In this document: positions 8,060-16,793 of the stretch, one piece after another
Layout: each line of letters opens with the position of its first letter
How positions within the stretch are numbered: the first letter of the stretch is position 1
Assembly (NCBI GenBank): GCA_934095825.1
Contig: CAKOKQ010000010.1
Span: 1 to 57,615 of the forward strand
Reading direction: 5' to 3'
Length of the DNA: 57,615 nt
DNA from: an uncultured Bacilli bacterium
GTDB lineage: Bacteria; Bacillota_I; Bacilli_A; RF39; UBA660
Translations under genes and position numbers: made by a program
Notes under the pieces: model-generated
The model's database searches: none
What the model was told of the DNA's origin: nothing
The model's input: only the letters and a program-made list of their open reading frames with translations

Positions 8060-10015
8060 ATGTTTGAATTAGTATCAAAATATCAACCAAGTGGCGACCA
8101 ACCCGAAGCCATAAAAGAACTAGTAGAAGGAATAAATAATGGCAAGAAAGAACAGGTTTTACTGGGAGCCACGGGAACAGGTAAAACTTTTACGATTGCC
8201 AATGTTATTGCTAAAACGAACAAACCAACCCTAGTTCTGGCTCATAACAAGACTCTTGCGGGTCAACTTTATTCAGAGTTAAAAGAGTTTTTCCCTAATA
8301 ACCATGTTGAATACTTTGTATCTTATTATGACTATTATCAACCAGAGGCCTATGTTCCCTCAAGTGATACTTATATTGAAAAAGATAGTTCTATCAATGA
8401 TGAAATAGATGAACTTCGTCATGGAGCCACTTCGAGTCTTATTAATAATCGCGATGTTATCGTTGTTGCCTCGGTATCTTGTATCTATGGTATCGGTGAT
8501 AAAGAAGACTATGTTAACTCTATGTTAATCTTAAGTGTTGGTCAAAAAATAAGTCGGTCAGAGATTTTAAATCGTCTTATTGATATGACCTATGAGCGTA
8601 ATGACTTAGATTTTCATCGTGGTACTTTCCGCGTTCATGGGGATACTATTGATATTATTTTAGCCAGTGAAAAATCTCATGGCATTAAAATTGAACTATT
8701 TGGTGATGAAGTTGATCGTATTTGCATATTTGATCCCTTAACTGGTGTTTTAGAAAAACAAGTAAAAAACATTTCTATTTTTCCTGCTACCCATTTTGTT
8801 ACCAGTAAAGAAAAGCTTCAAGAAGCGGTAAGACGCATTCAAGAAGAATTAGAAAAACAATTAAAATTTTTTAAAGATAATAATAAACTTTTAGAAGAAC
8901 AAAGACTAAGAGAACGCGTCAATTATGACATCGAAATGCTTAAAGAAACAGGCTTTTGTAATGGTGTAGAAAACTATTCTCGTCATCTAGCCTTGCGTGG
9001 TGAAGGGGAAACCCCGTCTACTTTGATAGATTTCTTTCCTGATGACTTTTTATTAGTAGTAGATGAATCCCATGTTACATTACCTCAAGTTCGTGGTATG
9101 TATAATGGCGATAGAATGCGTAAACAAACTCTTGTAGACTATGGCTTTCGCTTACCGAGTGCCCTTGATAACCGACCATTAAAATATGAAGAATTTGAGA
9201 AAAAAATAAATCAAGTTATCTATGTATCAGCAACTCCTGGCGATTATGAACTTGAACATACTCATAATCAATATGTCGAACAAATTATTAGACCAACCGG
9301 TCTTTTAGATCCGAAAATTGAAGTAAGAGCAACCGAAGGTCAAGTTGATGATATTATTTCCGAAATAAATATTCGTAAAAATAAAAATGAAAGAGTTCTT
9401 ATTACAACCTTAACTATTAGAATGGCTGAAGAATTAACTAATTATCTAAAAGAAGTAGGGATAAAAGTTGCTTATTTACATAGTGAGGTTAAGACCCTTG
9501 ACCGTTTAAAAATTATTCATGACTTAAGATGCGGTAAATATGATTGTGTGGTTGGGATTAACCTTTTAAGAGAAGGTATCGATATTCCCGAAGTATCTTT
9601 AATTTGTATAATGGACGCTGATAAACAAGGCTTCTTAAGAAGTACAAGAAGTTTAATTCAAACCGTCGGGCGCGCGGCTCGAAATGCAAGTGGTCATGTC
9701 ATAATGTATGCTGATACCATAAGTCAAGCCATGGATGAGACTATCAAAGAAACCAATCGCCGTCGTCATATTCAAGAAGAGTACAACAAAGAACATCATA
9801 TTACCCCCAAAACTATCATTAAAGAAATAAGAGAAGTTGTATCTAATGAAATCAAAGATGATAGCGGTAAAGAAAAGACAAAGATGAGTAAGAAAGATAA
9901 AGCTTTACTAATGCAATCTATTGAAACGCAAATGAATGAAGCTGCTAAAAACTTAGACTTTGAACGCGCCATGGAATTAAGAGATATTTTATTTGAAATG
10001 AAATCTAATAAATAA
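8060..10015 (+). CDS. uvrB: UvrABC excinuclease subunit B
   Basis: Helicase-like damage-verification subunit of nucleotide-excision repair. It takes DNA from UvrA and recruits UvrC. ATG 8060 follows GGAGG at 8047-8051 with ideal spacing; an in-frame TTG at 8045 overlaps that site and is rejected. Length 651 residues, normal for UvrB. Visible: Walker A GATGTGKT (about 36-43), the beta-hairpin region [17 protein letters not shown], the DEXX-type box VVDESHVT (about 333-340), the helicase C block with QTVGRAARN, and a C-terminal UVR motif ([15 protein letters not shown]) that contacts UvrC. uvrA is about 7 kb downstream rather than adjacent as in many Firmicutes. Confidence 0.97.
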   Translation: MFELVSKYQPSGDQPEAIKELVEGINNGKKEQVLLGATGTGKTFTIANVIAKTNKPTLVLAHNKTLAGQLYSELKEFFPNNHVEYFVSYYDYYQPEAYVPSSDTYIEKDSSINDEIDELRHGATSSLINNRDVIVVASVSCIYGIGDKEDYVNSMLILSVGQKISRSEILNRLIDMTYERNDLDFHRGTFRVHGDTIDIILASEKSHGIKIELFGDEVDRICIFDPLTGVLEKQVKNISIFPATHFVTSKEKLQEAVRRIQEELEKQLKFFKDNNKLLEEQRLRERVNYDIEMLKETGFCNGVENYSRHLALRGEGETPSTLIDFFPDDFLLVVDESHVTLPQVRGMYNGDRMRKQTLVDYGFRLPSALDNRPLKYEEFEKKINQVIYVSATPGDYELEHTHNQYVEQIIRPTGLLDPKIEVRATEGQVDDIISEINIRKNKNERVLITTLTIRMAEELTNYLKEVGIKVAYLHSEVKTLDRLKIIHDLRCGKYDCVVGINLLREGIDIPEVSLICIMDADKQGFLRSTRSLIQTVGRAARNASGHVIMYADTISQAMDETIKETNRRRHIQEEYNKEHHITPKTIIKEIREVVSNEIKDDSGKEKTKMSKKDKALLMQSIETQMNEAAKNLDFERAMELRDILFEMKSNK

Positions 10016-10110
10016 AAAATGAACAAATAAAAAAATAAACAAATAAACGACTAAAAAAATAAACGAATAAAAAAATGAATGACTAAAAAAATGAACGACT
10101 AAAAAAAGTA
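10016..10110. repeat. A-rich degenerate short repeats after uvrB
   Basis: Runs of AAATAAA, AAATGAA and ACGACTAAAAAAAT are reiterated imperfectly every 10-20 bases. No gene or hairpin is evident. Confidence 0.6.
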
Positions 10111-10180
10111 AAATTGCAATCAATCATACAGAAATTTAGAATTAAAAATAAATAAGCCCTATTCAAATTTAAAAAAGTTG

Positions 10181-10189
10181 TGCTATAAT
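10181..10189 (+). promoter_or_regulatory. Extended -10 promoter of the pyrophosphatase gene
   Basis: TGCTATAAT matches the extended -10 consensus TGnTATAAT, 36 nt before the ATG. No good -35 is seen, as expected for this class. Confidence 0.6.
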
Positions 10190-10224
10190 AACCCTATTGA
10201 AGAAAAGAAAGAAGTGTAGTAAAA

Positions 10225-11847
10225 ATGAAAATGACTTATGTAATTGGACATAAAAAACCAGATACTGATTCCGTTTGTGCTTCCATCAGTTACTCTTATT
10301 TAAAGAATAAACTAGGTTGGACTACTGAACCAAGAGTCTTAGGAAATATAAATAAAGAAACAAAATTTGCTTTAGATTATTTTAAAGTAGAAGAACCTAA
10401 GTATTTAAATGATGTAAAAGTTCAAATTAAGAATATGTCTTATTTAAAAGATGCTTATATTAATGAACATACATCTATTGCTAAAACCTTTGAAGAATTA
10501 CAAAGACTTGGCGTAACTGGCCTTCCTCTTGTAGATGAAAATAACAAATTAAAAGGCTATATTAATGTTAAAGAGATGGCTAAAAATATTATTCAAGGGG
10601 ATATTTATGAGTTAAATACATCATACCAAAATATTCTAGAAGTATTAAATGGTAAAGAAGTATTAAAATTCGATGATGAAATTAAAGGGGAAATAATTGC
10701 TGCTGCTTACAAGAGTAAGACTTTCACCGAAGGAATCGAATTAAATAATAATAACATTCTAATCGTGGCTGATAGACAATATATAATTGATTATGCCATT
10801 GATTGTGGTGTTAAACTAATTATTATCGTTGGTGATAGAACCTTCCCCGAAGAATTAATTGAAAAGGCTAAAGAAAAACAAGTTAATGTAATTAGTACTC
10901 CTGATTCTACTTATGTTACTGCTAATAGAATGAAACTTTGTAATTATATTGAAACTATTAATATTAATCCTAACCCAGTCAAGTTTACTGATTCAGACTA
11001 TCGTGATGATTTTATAACTATTTCTAATAAATTAGGACATACTAACTACCCAATAGTAAATCAAGATAATACTTGTGTTGGAATGCTAAGATTAATTGAC
11101 CAAAATAATTATGAAAAATATAATGTTATTTTAGTTGACCACAACCAACCTGCTCAAAGTGTAGATGGTTTAGAAGAAGCCGACATTATGGAAATTATTG
11201 ATCACCATAATTTGGGTAATTTAGGAACTCAAATTCCTATTCAATTCCGTTCTATGCCAGTAGGGTGTACTTGTACTTTGATTTATCAAATTTATAAAGA
11301 AAATAACATTGAAATTCCTGAAAATATTGCGGGTTTAATGCTAAGTGCGATTTTATCGGATACTTTATTGCTTAAGAGTCCAACAACTACTGATATGGAT
11401 GTGGAAGTTGCTCGTAAATTGGCTGCTATTGCTAACCTTGATATTCAAGAATATGGTATGGCTATGTTAAAAGCCGGTTCTTCGATAGCTGGTATGTCAA
11501 TTTCTGAAATTGTTGAACAGGATTTCAAAACCTTTAAACTAGGTGAAACTTCTATCGGTATTGGTCAAGTTATGACTTTAGATTTTGACGAAATTGCTAA
11601 AGATATGCCAAAGTATATTGCTCATTTAGATGAAATGTGTGTAAAAAACAACTATAAATTAGCTGTCTTATTCGTAACTGATGCGGTTAAAAATGGTTCA
11701 TACTTACTTTACAGTACCGGTTCTGAGGCCATTGTTGCTGAAGCTTATAAAATTAAAGAAATTGCTGAAGGAACATATTTACCAGATATGGTTTCTCGTA
11801 AGAAACAAATGTATCCTGCTTTGGCAGCTGCTATTTCTGCTAATTAA
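10225..11847 (+). CDS. ppaC: Manganese-dependent inorganic pyrophosphatase with regulatory CBS/DRTGG insert
   Basis: Family II pyrophosphatase of the DHH superfamily, hydrolysing PPi to phosphate in the cytoplasm. Metal-binding motifs are GHKKPDTDS (about residues 8-16), DHNQ (about 304) and the DHH signature IIDHHN (about 324-329). The C-terminal DHHA2 substrate site is SRKKQMYPAL (about 523-532). At 540 residues it is far longer than the roughly 310-residue simple form, because a CBS-DRTGG-CBS regulatory block lies between residues 70 and 300. Enzymes of this type are known to respond to adenine nucleotides, so PPi hydrolysis here is probably tuned to energy state. The gene is monocistronic with its own terminator. 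Confidence 0.93.
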   Translation: MKMTYVIGHKKPDTDSVCASISYSYLKNKLGWTTEPRVLGNINKETKFALDYFKVEEPKYLNDVKVQIKNMSYLKDAYINEHTSIAKTFEELQRLGVTGLPLVDENNKLKGYINVKEMAKNIIQGDIYELNTSYQNILEVLNGKEVLKFDDEIKGEIIAAAYKSKTFTEGIELNNNNILIVADRQYIIDYAIDCGVKLIIIVGDRTFPEELIEKAKEKQVNVISTPDSTYVTANRMKLCNYIETININPNPVKFTDSDYRDDFITISNKLGHTNYPIVNQDNTCVGMLRLIDQNNYEKYNVILVDHNQPAQSVDGLEEADIMEIIDHHNLGNLGTQIPIQFRSMPVGCTCTLIYQIYKENNIEIPENIAGLMLSAILSDTLLLKSPTTTDMDVEVARKLAAIANLDIQEYGMAMLKAGSSIAGMSISEIVEQDFKTFKLGETSIGIGQVMTLDFDEIAKDMPKYIAHLDEMCVKNNYKLAVLFVTDAVKNGSYLLYSTGSEAIVAEAYKIKEIAEGTYLPDMVSRKKQMYPALAAAISAN

Positions 11848-11858
11848 AATAAAAATGA

Positions 11859-11889
11859 AGAAAGTTTCTAGGTTGAGGCTTTCTTTTTT
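11859..11889 (+). terminator. Terminator after ppaC
   Basis: AGAAAG (11859-11864) pairs with CTTTCT (11879-11884), followed by T residues. Confidence 0.75.
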
Positions 11890-11936
11890 GATGGAAAAAT
11901 AATTATAGGTGTTTTCTTATTGATTTATTATTACTT

Positions 11937-11971
11937 CCCACCCTCCACTCCCAGAGCGGGCTACATATTTA
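11937..11971. other. Isolated GC-rich patch in an AT-rich gap
   Basis: About 35 bases with CCCACCCTCC and CCCAGAGCGGGCT stand out from the A/T background. No cloverleaf, reading frame with a start site, or second copy in this window was found. It could be a relic of a mobile or structural-RNA element. Confidence 0.4.
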
Positions 11972-12109
11972 AAAAGGTTTTTACTTATTCTAATTGAGTG
12001 ATTTTAGGTATTTCTTTTTCTATAAAGATAAATTATACCATTTCCATTAATATAAGTTAGACAGACATCTTATTTTGTCTATGGTTAAAAAATATAAAAA
12101 CTAAAATGT

Positions 12110-12370
12110 TTATGAAAAATAAAAATTATATAGAAGTGTAAAGTGAATAATAAAGGCAACAACTAACCATAATTTAAAATACCATTTCTTAGTTTTATGG
12201 TGCCAAATTACCATGCCAAGGCTACCACCCCAAAAACCACCTAAAATAAAAGAAATAAGAAGCGTTTTTTCACTAATACGCCATTTATGCTTAATAGCTA
12301 AATATTTATCAATTCCCAAAATAATAAAACTTAGCAAATTAATAAAAAGATAGTAATATATATGAATCAT
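12110..12370 (-). CDS. DUF1294 family small membrane protein
   Basis: 86 residues with three to four hydrophobic segments. The DUF1294 signature is clear: GIDKYLAIKHKWRISE, then LGGFWGGSLGMV and WHHKTKKWYF, matching the family's G-x-DK...RI-E...GG-G...HKT-K pattern. The function is unknown. The chosen ATG (12368-12370 on the reverse strand) is preceded six bases away by AGGTG; a GTG three codons earlier overlaps that site. The gene stands alone, convergent with ppaC and divergent from the SDR gene. Confidence 0.85.
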   Translation of the reverse strand: MIHIYYYLFINLLSFIILGIDKYLAIKHKWRISEKTLLISFILGGFWGGSLGMVIWHHKTKKWYFKLWLVVAFIIHFTLLYNFYFS

Positions 12371-12441
12371 ATTCAACACCTATAATAATTATAAATTAAA
12401 ATCTGAAAATATGGTAAGATAATGATATAAATAATTTAAAG

Positions 12442-12475
12442 AAAGGATAGACTTATGTCTATATAATTGTATATG
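12442..12475 (+). promoter_or_regulatory. Shine-Dalgarno separated from the SDR start by a perfect hairpin
   Basis: AAAGGA (12442-12447) is followed by the perfect hairpin ATAGAC-TTAT-GTCTAT (12447-12462), then ten bases to ATG 12473. The ATG inside the hairpin (12455) is in frame but meets TAA after three codons. Folding the hairpin gives normal Shine-Dalgarno spacing to 12473. Confidence 0.6.
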
Positions 12476-13231
12476 AAAGCACTTATTACTGGAGCCTCAA
12501 GCGGCCTTGGTCGTGATATGGCAAAATATTTATCAAATCTAGGCTGGGATTTAATTGTAGTGGCCCGTCGCGAAGAAAGATTAAAAGAATTACAAAAAAC
12601 ATTAAAAACTGATGTTAAAATTATAAAATTAGATTTAGGCGTAGAAGAAAACTGTTATAAACTATATGAAATGACCAAAAAGGATAATATAGATTTATTA
12701 ATTAATAATGCTGGCTTTGGCTTGTTTGGATTAACAACCGAAACTAGCCTTGACCGTGAATTAGAAATGATAAATTTAAATATAAAGGCCGTTCATATAT
12801 TAACAAAACTATTTTTACAAGATTTTTATCAAAGGGATAAAGGTCAGATATTAAATGTTGCCTCTTCGGCTGGCTTTTTAGCCGGACCTCGCTTAAATAC
12901 ATATTATGCTACTAAAAATTATGTGCTAAAATTTACTCTAGCCATTTATGAAGAATTAAGACACCAAAATAGTCATGTTAAAATATCATGTCTTTGTCCG
13001 GGCCCAGTTGCCACGGAATTTAACAAAGTAGCGGGTGGTAAATTTAATATTGAAGAAAAAAAATCTTACCAAGTAGCTAAATATGCCATTGATAAGACTC
13101 TTCAAAATAAACTAATAATAGTACCGGACTTAAGTGTTCGCCTCGGTTTGTTCTTTAATCGCTTTATCCCAACTAAATTATCTTTGAAAATAATTTATCA
13201 TATCCAAGAACGAAAAGTAAAAAAACTTTAA
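12473..13231 (+). CDS. Short-chain dehydrogenase/reductase (SDR)
   Basis: 252 residues from ATG 12473; a TTG two codons upstream is also open. Classical SDR with cofactor loop TGASSGLG (about 6-13), structural NNAGFG (about 81-86), catalytic Ser in ASSAGF (about 132-137) and YYATKN as the YxxxK catalytic pair (about 145-149). CPGPVATEF is the usual post-active-site motif. It is an NAD(P)-dependent oxidoreductase of unknown substrate, nearest to the DltE-like group by general appearance. Translation start is unusual: the good Shine-Dalgarno is followed by a hairpin containing an abortive ATG-TCT-ATA-TAA. Confidence 0.88.
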   Translation: MKALITGASSGLGRDMAKYLSNLGWDLIVVARREERLKELQKTLKTDVKIIKLDLGVEENCYKLYEMTKKDNIDLLINNAGFGLFGLTTETSLDRELEMINLNIKAVHILTKLFLQDFYQRDKGQILNVASSAGFLAGPRLNTYYATKNYVLKFTLAIYEELRHQNSHVKISCLCPGPVATEFNKVAGGKFNIEEKKSYQVAKYAIDKTLQNKLIIVPDLSVRLGLFFNRFIPTKLSLKIIYHIQERKVKKL

Positions 13232-13248
13232 ATTTTTAATTTGGATAA

Positions 13249-13740
13249 TTATTTACTTCTAACATTAATTCTTTTACGAGTTAATGTTTTGTTTTTTCTC
13301 TTTTTGCTAGCCATTTCGATAGCTTCTTCTACTAGATATTCTTGCAATCCATCATCAATCGGACTTTCGATAAAATGTTCTTTAATTTCGGGAATATCAC
13401 TTAATTCTTCACTATCTAAAATTATATAATTTCTGATGTTATGTATGGTAATGTAGTCTATAATTTCCGCTGCCTTATCATAATCAATAAAATCAGTTTT
13501 CCCTAAAATTATAAATCCCATACTTCTTAAAGCCGTTTCTAATTGATGAAAATCGTCATCAAAGCGCAGTGAAGATGTCATTACAATCTTACCATTGGTT
13601 GCATTTGTTAACCTTTTCAATAAAAACAAAGCATTGGTATCAATACCGAACTGTTTATAAATGTCTTTAGAACTACTGTTCTTTATACTATTATAATTTG
13701 TTAAAACTCCCTCAATTTCTAAAAAAATAATTGTTTCCAT
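13249..13740 (-). CDS. HAD-like protein with altered catalytic motif
   Basis: 163 residues resembling the small HAD domain found in RNA-repair-type proteins. There is a FLEIEGVL start where the family has FLDIDGVL, MTSSLRF (about residues 54-60, the Ser/Thr motif II with SSxR), and YIILDSEEL (about 106-114) as the acidic motif III/IV. Both aspartates of the DxD nucleophile motif are glutamates (E8, E10), which would normally abolish phospho-aspartyl chemistry. It may be a degenerate or binding-only protein. The Lys/Arg-rich C-terminus could bind nucleic acid. It converges with the SDR gene with 17 bp between stops. Confidence 0.65.
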   Translation of the reverse strand: METIIFLEIEGVLTNYNSIKNSSSKDIYKQFGIDTNALFLLKRLTNATNGKIVMTSSLRFDDDFHQLETALRSMGFIILGKTDFIDYDKAAEIIDYITIHNIRNYIILDSEELSDIPEIKEHFIESPIDDGLQEYLVEEAIEMASKKRKNKTLTRKRINVRSK

Positions 13741-13804
13741 AAAATCACCGGAGCTTATTATAAATAATAATTTATATTTTGTATATACTAATGATGGTGA
13801 TATT

Positions 13805-14314
13805 ATGAAAAATGATAAAAATAATTTAAAAAATACCTTAAATCAAGAGAAAGTAAACTATAAAATGTTGATTTTATTTATTGGTTTTGCTCTAGCAGCG
13901 GGTTTTCTTGGTTCTCTACTTGGGGGTAATATGGCTTCGTTTAAAACATTGAAAAAGCCTTTCTTTACCCCGCCACCAATTACTTTTCCAATCGTTTGGA
14001 CAATTCTTTATATTTTAATGGGAGTATCTTCCTATCTCATTTGTTGTAATAAAACAGATAAGAAATTTAAAAAAAGAGCCTGCTTCTTTTATTTAATACA
14101 ATTATTAGTAAATACTCTTTGGTCATTATTTTTCTTTCGCCTTAGTTGGTTCCTTTTTGCTTTTTTCTGGTTGTTACTTCTTATTGCTTTAGTTATTGTA
14201 ATGATAATAAAATTCTACAAACTAAAACCTTTAGCGGCCTATCTCCAAATACCTTATCTATTGTGGTTAATAATTGCAGGCATTTTAAATATATCAATTG
14301 TAATACTTAATTAA
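13805..14314 (+). CDS. tspO: TspO/MBR family membrane protein
   Basis: 169 residues with about five membrane helices. The family signature is readable: GFLGSLLGGNMASFKTLKKP, then FFTPPPITFPIVWTILYILM with the Pro-rich loop and conserved W-T-x-LY, and the later NTLWSLFFFRL. TspO proteins bind tetrapyrroles or sterols and are linked to stress signalling; the role here is unknown. It has an N-terminal hydrophilic extension of about 19 residues. GGTGAT precedes the ATG. Confidence 0.88.
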   Translation: MKNDKNNLKNTLNQEKVNYKMLILFIGFALAAGFLGSLLGGNMASFKTLKKPFFTPPPITFPIVWTILYILMGVSSYLICCNKTDKKFKKRACFFYLIQLLVNTLWSLFFFRLSWFLFAFFWLLLLIALVIVMIIKFYKLKPLAAYLQIPYLLWLIIAGILNISIVILN

Positions 14315-14343
14315 AAAGTACTTCTTAACAAATTTAATCTATC

Positions 14344-14372
14344 AAAAAATATAGATGTTTTTTCTATCTTTA
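14344..14372 (-). terminator. Terminator of the XRE/zinc-ribbon operon
   Basis: Read on the minus strand, GATAGA and TCTAT flank a short A-rich loop and are followed by ATTTTTT, 18-20 bases past the zinc-ribbon stop. Confidence 0.6.
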
Positions 14373-14390
14373 GGTTATAAGCATTATTTT

Positions 14391-14540
14391 TTATAATTTG
14401 CTTTTACTTCCTCTAAATTCTTTTAAATAAGAATCTGTATCATAAAAATACATTTCTTCTATTACATTCCCACAGGCTTCACACTTGAATTGAGAATTAA
14501 TACTATTTGGATATCCACATATAGGACACTTAAAAATCAC
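14391..14540 (-). CDS. Small zinc-ribbon protein
   Basis: A 49-residue gene beginning at GTG 14538-14540 (reverse strand), two bases after the TAA of the XRE gene. The protein starts IFKCPICGYPN and continues FKCEACGNVIEE, giving two CxxC knuckles 12 residues apart, a classic zinc ribbon, followed by an acidic/aromatic tail and basic C-terminus. Co-translation with the XRE regulator suggests a partner or transcription-related role; the family is not recognised. Confidence 0.75.
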   Translation of the reverse strand: MIFKCPICGYPNSINSQFKCEACGNVIEEMYFYDTDSYLKEFRGSKSKL

Positions 14541-14542
14541 GA

Positions 14543-14878
14543 TTAATTTAAATCTCTCTTTCTTATGGCCTCACTATACCACAAACATTCATCTTTTTCT
14601 CTATCTTTTAACATTAAGAAATTATTAATCATTTTATATGTTTTGGGATTCATACTTTTAATATTATATCCAGTTAATGGTGAATCATCTTCGATACGCC
14701 CAAGTAAATAATCACAAGAAGTGTTTAAATAATCAGCAATTTTTATTAAAGCCTCACAACTAGGTTGAGCTTTTCCTGATTCATAAGCACTGATAGTTTC
14801 TTGCTTAACATTAATAACCCTAGCCAAATCAACTTGAGTAATCTTTCTTTTAATTCTAATTTTTTTAATATTATTCAT
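14543..14878 (-). CDS. XRE family transcriptional regulator
   Basis: 111 residues. The N-terminal helix-turn-helix of the Cro/C1 type covers about residues 3-60: KITQVDLARVINVKQETISA with YESGKAQPS as the usual end of the recognition region. A short C-terminal helix-rich tail follows. AGGATGATTT precedes the ATG. The promoter overlaps a perfect 16-bp palindrome, so autoregulation is likely. It is the first gene of an operon with the zinc-ribbon gene. Confidence 0.9.
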   Translation of the reverse strand: MNNIKKIRIKRKITQVDLARVINVKQETISAYESGKAQPSCEALIKIADYLNTSCDYLLGRIEDDSPLTGYNIKSMNPKTYKMINNFLMLKDREKDECLWYSEAIRKRDLN

Positions 14879-15202
14879 AAATCATCCTACCATTTCTATC
14901 TATATTATAATATAGGTAACATTAATTGTAAACCAACCTTAAAAACTAATTTTACTATAAAATTTTTAGATATCTTTAAAAAAGTCTTGTTAATTCATAA
15001 AATTTAGAGTACTCTATATATCTATAAAACATAATAAGTCATAATAGTTATTTTCATTATTTATATAGGGTGACTTTTTTGTCTTTCTTTCTAAATACTT
15101 TACCTTTTTTAAATCACTCAACTCTTTATTAAAATTTAAGTGCAAAAAATTTTTCCTAAACCATAAATTTATGATACAATAACGACTTGAGTGAGTGATA
15201 TT
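14879..15202. other. Divergent intergenic region (324 bp)
   Basis: Holds the minus-strand XRE promoter/palindrome and, at 15172-15180, the extended -10 TGATACAAT facing the 15203 gene. Nothing else is recognised in between. Confidence 0.5.
14900..14932 (-). promoter_or_regulatory. XRE promoter with overlapping palindromic operator
   Basis: On the minus strand TTTACA (14927-14932), 17-bp spacer, TATAAT (14904-14909). The -10 lies inside CTATATTATAATATAG (14900-14915), a perfect 16-bp palindrome and probable autoregulatory operator. Confidence 0.7.
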
Positions 15203-15892
15203 ATGCTTAAATTAAACCCTAAAGAAATAGCTGATTTATTAGAAATAAACAAAAGTATTCTTTTTAAAATTAAAGTAAAACGAAAAACTTGTATTTTTAA
15301 TATAATGAAAACAACTAATCGCGATTATTATTTATCCGGTAAAGACGAAAAAGATTTAACTCTCGCTAATAAAGAAGAACTATCTACATCCGAAGAAAAG
15401 ATAGAAGACTATTATCAAGACCTAGTTCCCTTAACTAATAAATTTATTTATCATAATGAAATCAAAAGAATATTACAGGGAAAAACTGCTGGCTATTATA
15501 TAAATCCCTTAGTAGTTTATAAATATTATAAAAGTCGTGGCAATCGCTTAGCTTTAGTAAAACTATTTATCTTAGTTAGTCAAAATAATACCCAATTTAC
15601 TAAAGATGATGTAAGTTCCTTAGCCGTTAGTGAAAACTTATTAGGTAACTTTGCTACCTCTACTGAAATTGATGCGAAAATTATTAATATTTTAACCAAT
15701 TATCTAGCGACTATCGAAATAGAGTATAGAAGACAGGCTACTAATACTATTGATATTAAGAGTATTAATAGAGTAAATAAAGAATTAATTGCTACCTTAG
15801 AAAAATATTTAACCGAGAATAATATTTATATAGAAGATAGATCTTTTCTTGGAAATTCTAAATCATCTACTACTTTAAAAAAACAATTATAA
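15203..15892 (+). CDS. Protein of unknown function upstream of radical SAM and uvrA
   Basis: 229 residues from ATG 15203 (a GTG 12 bases earlier is open but badly placed). No family recognised. The start LKLNPKEIADLLEINKSI resembles a short helical, possibly DNA- or peptide-binding segment; the rest is helical and charged with no membrane segment. It is preceded by the extended -10 TGATACAAT and followed after 27 bases by the radical SAM gene, so it heads an operon that may run through uvrA. Confidence 0.7.
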   Translation: MLKLNPKEIADLLEINKSILFKIKVKRKTCIFNIMKTTNRDYYLSGKDEKDLTLANKEELSTSEEKIEDYYQDLVPLTNKFIYHNEIKRILQGKTAGYYINPLVVYKYYKSRGNRLALVKLFILVSQNNTQFTKDDVSSLAVSENLLGNFATSTEIDAKIINILTNYLATIEIEYRRQATNTIDIKSINRVNKELIATLEKYLTENNIYIEDRSFLGNSKSSTTLKKQL

Positions 15893-15919
15893 TAAAAAGA
15901 ATAGAAAGATTATTAAAAA

Positions 15920-16738
15920 ATGAAAAAAAGATTTAAAAAAATTTATTTAGAAATAACCAATATCTGTAATTTAAAATGTAATTTTTGTCCTAGTAATAAT
16001 CGTTTAAAACAAGAGATGTCTTTAGAAACTTTTAAAACCATTTTACCTAAATTAAAAGATTATACCGATTATTTATATTTTCATTTAATGGGAGAACCTT
16101 TAGTTCATAGTCGTATTAATGAATTTATTAATATAGCAACTAACAATTTTAATTTTAAAGTTAATATAACTACTAATGGTTATTTAATCAAAAAAATAGA
16201 AGATAATCCGAATATCCATCAATTAAATATATCTTTACAAGCCATTAAAAACGATGAAGAAATCGATAATTATTTAAAAAATATCTTTGCAGCTGTAGAT
16301 AAACTTCATAATCAAGGCACAATTATTGTCTATCGCTTATGGAATGAACAAGCTAGTTCTAGTAAAATTGTGGAAAAGTTAGAAAAACATTATAAAATTA
16401 AATTAAATGGGAATAATAAAATACAAGATGGTATTTATCTGGACCGCGAGATTCCCTTTATATGGCCTGATTTAAATAATACTTATTATAATGAAGAAGG
16501 TTCTTGTATGGGGCTTCGTAGTCATATTGGTATCTTAGTAAACGGTGATATCGTTCCGTGTTGTTTAGATTATAATGGCACAATAACTTTAGGAAATATC
16601 TTAAATGATGACATAGATACTATTTTAAAAGATAAAAGAGTGAAAAATATGCAAGAAAACTTTTTAAATAATAAAAAATGTGAAGAATTTTGTCGCCATT
16701 GTAATTTCTATGATAGAATAAAAAGTACAAAAAATTAA
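15920..16738 (+). CDS. Radical SAM/SPASM domain protein
   Basis: 272 residues. The radical SAM cluster motif CNLKCNFC (about residues 14-21, CxxxCxxC) binds a 4Fe-4S cluster and S-adenosylmethionine. HLMGEPLVH is the usual GGEP-like motif. The C-terminal part has PCCLDYNGTITLGNI (about 210-225) and a final CEEFCRHCNFY cluster (about 254-264), the pattern of an abbreviated SPASM domain holding auxiliary iron-sulphur clusters. Such proteins often modify peptides or act as maturases. No precursor peptide is visible beside it, so the substrate is unknown. It lies between the unknown 15203 gene and uvrA, same strand. Confidence 0.88.
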   Translation: MKKRFKKIYLEITNICNLKCNFCPSNNRLKQEMSLETFKTILPKLKDYTDYLYFHLMGEPLVHSRINEFINIATNNFNFKVNITTNGYLIKKIEDNPNIHQLNISLQAIKNDEEIDNYLKNIFAAVDKLHNQGTIIVYRLWNEQASSSKIVEKLEKHYKIKLNGNNKIQDGIYLDREIPFIWPDLNNTYYNEEGSCMGLRSHIGILVNGDIVPCCLDYNGTITLGNILNDDIDTILKDKRVKNMQENFLNNKKCEEFCRHCNFYDRIKSTKN

Positions 16739-16793
16739 TGCAACCAAAGATATTTAGTAATAAAAATTAATAAAGAAGTAAGGGTGATTATTT

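Noticed and set aside
11937..11971. tRNA relic in the GC-rich patch
   Set aside because: No D-arm, anticodon arm or T-loop could be paired on either strand.
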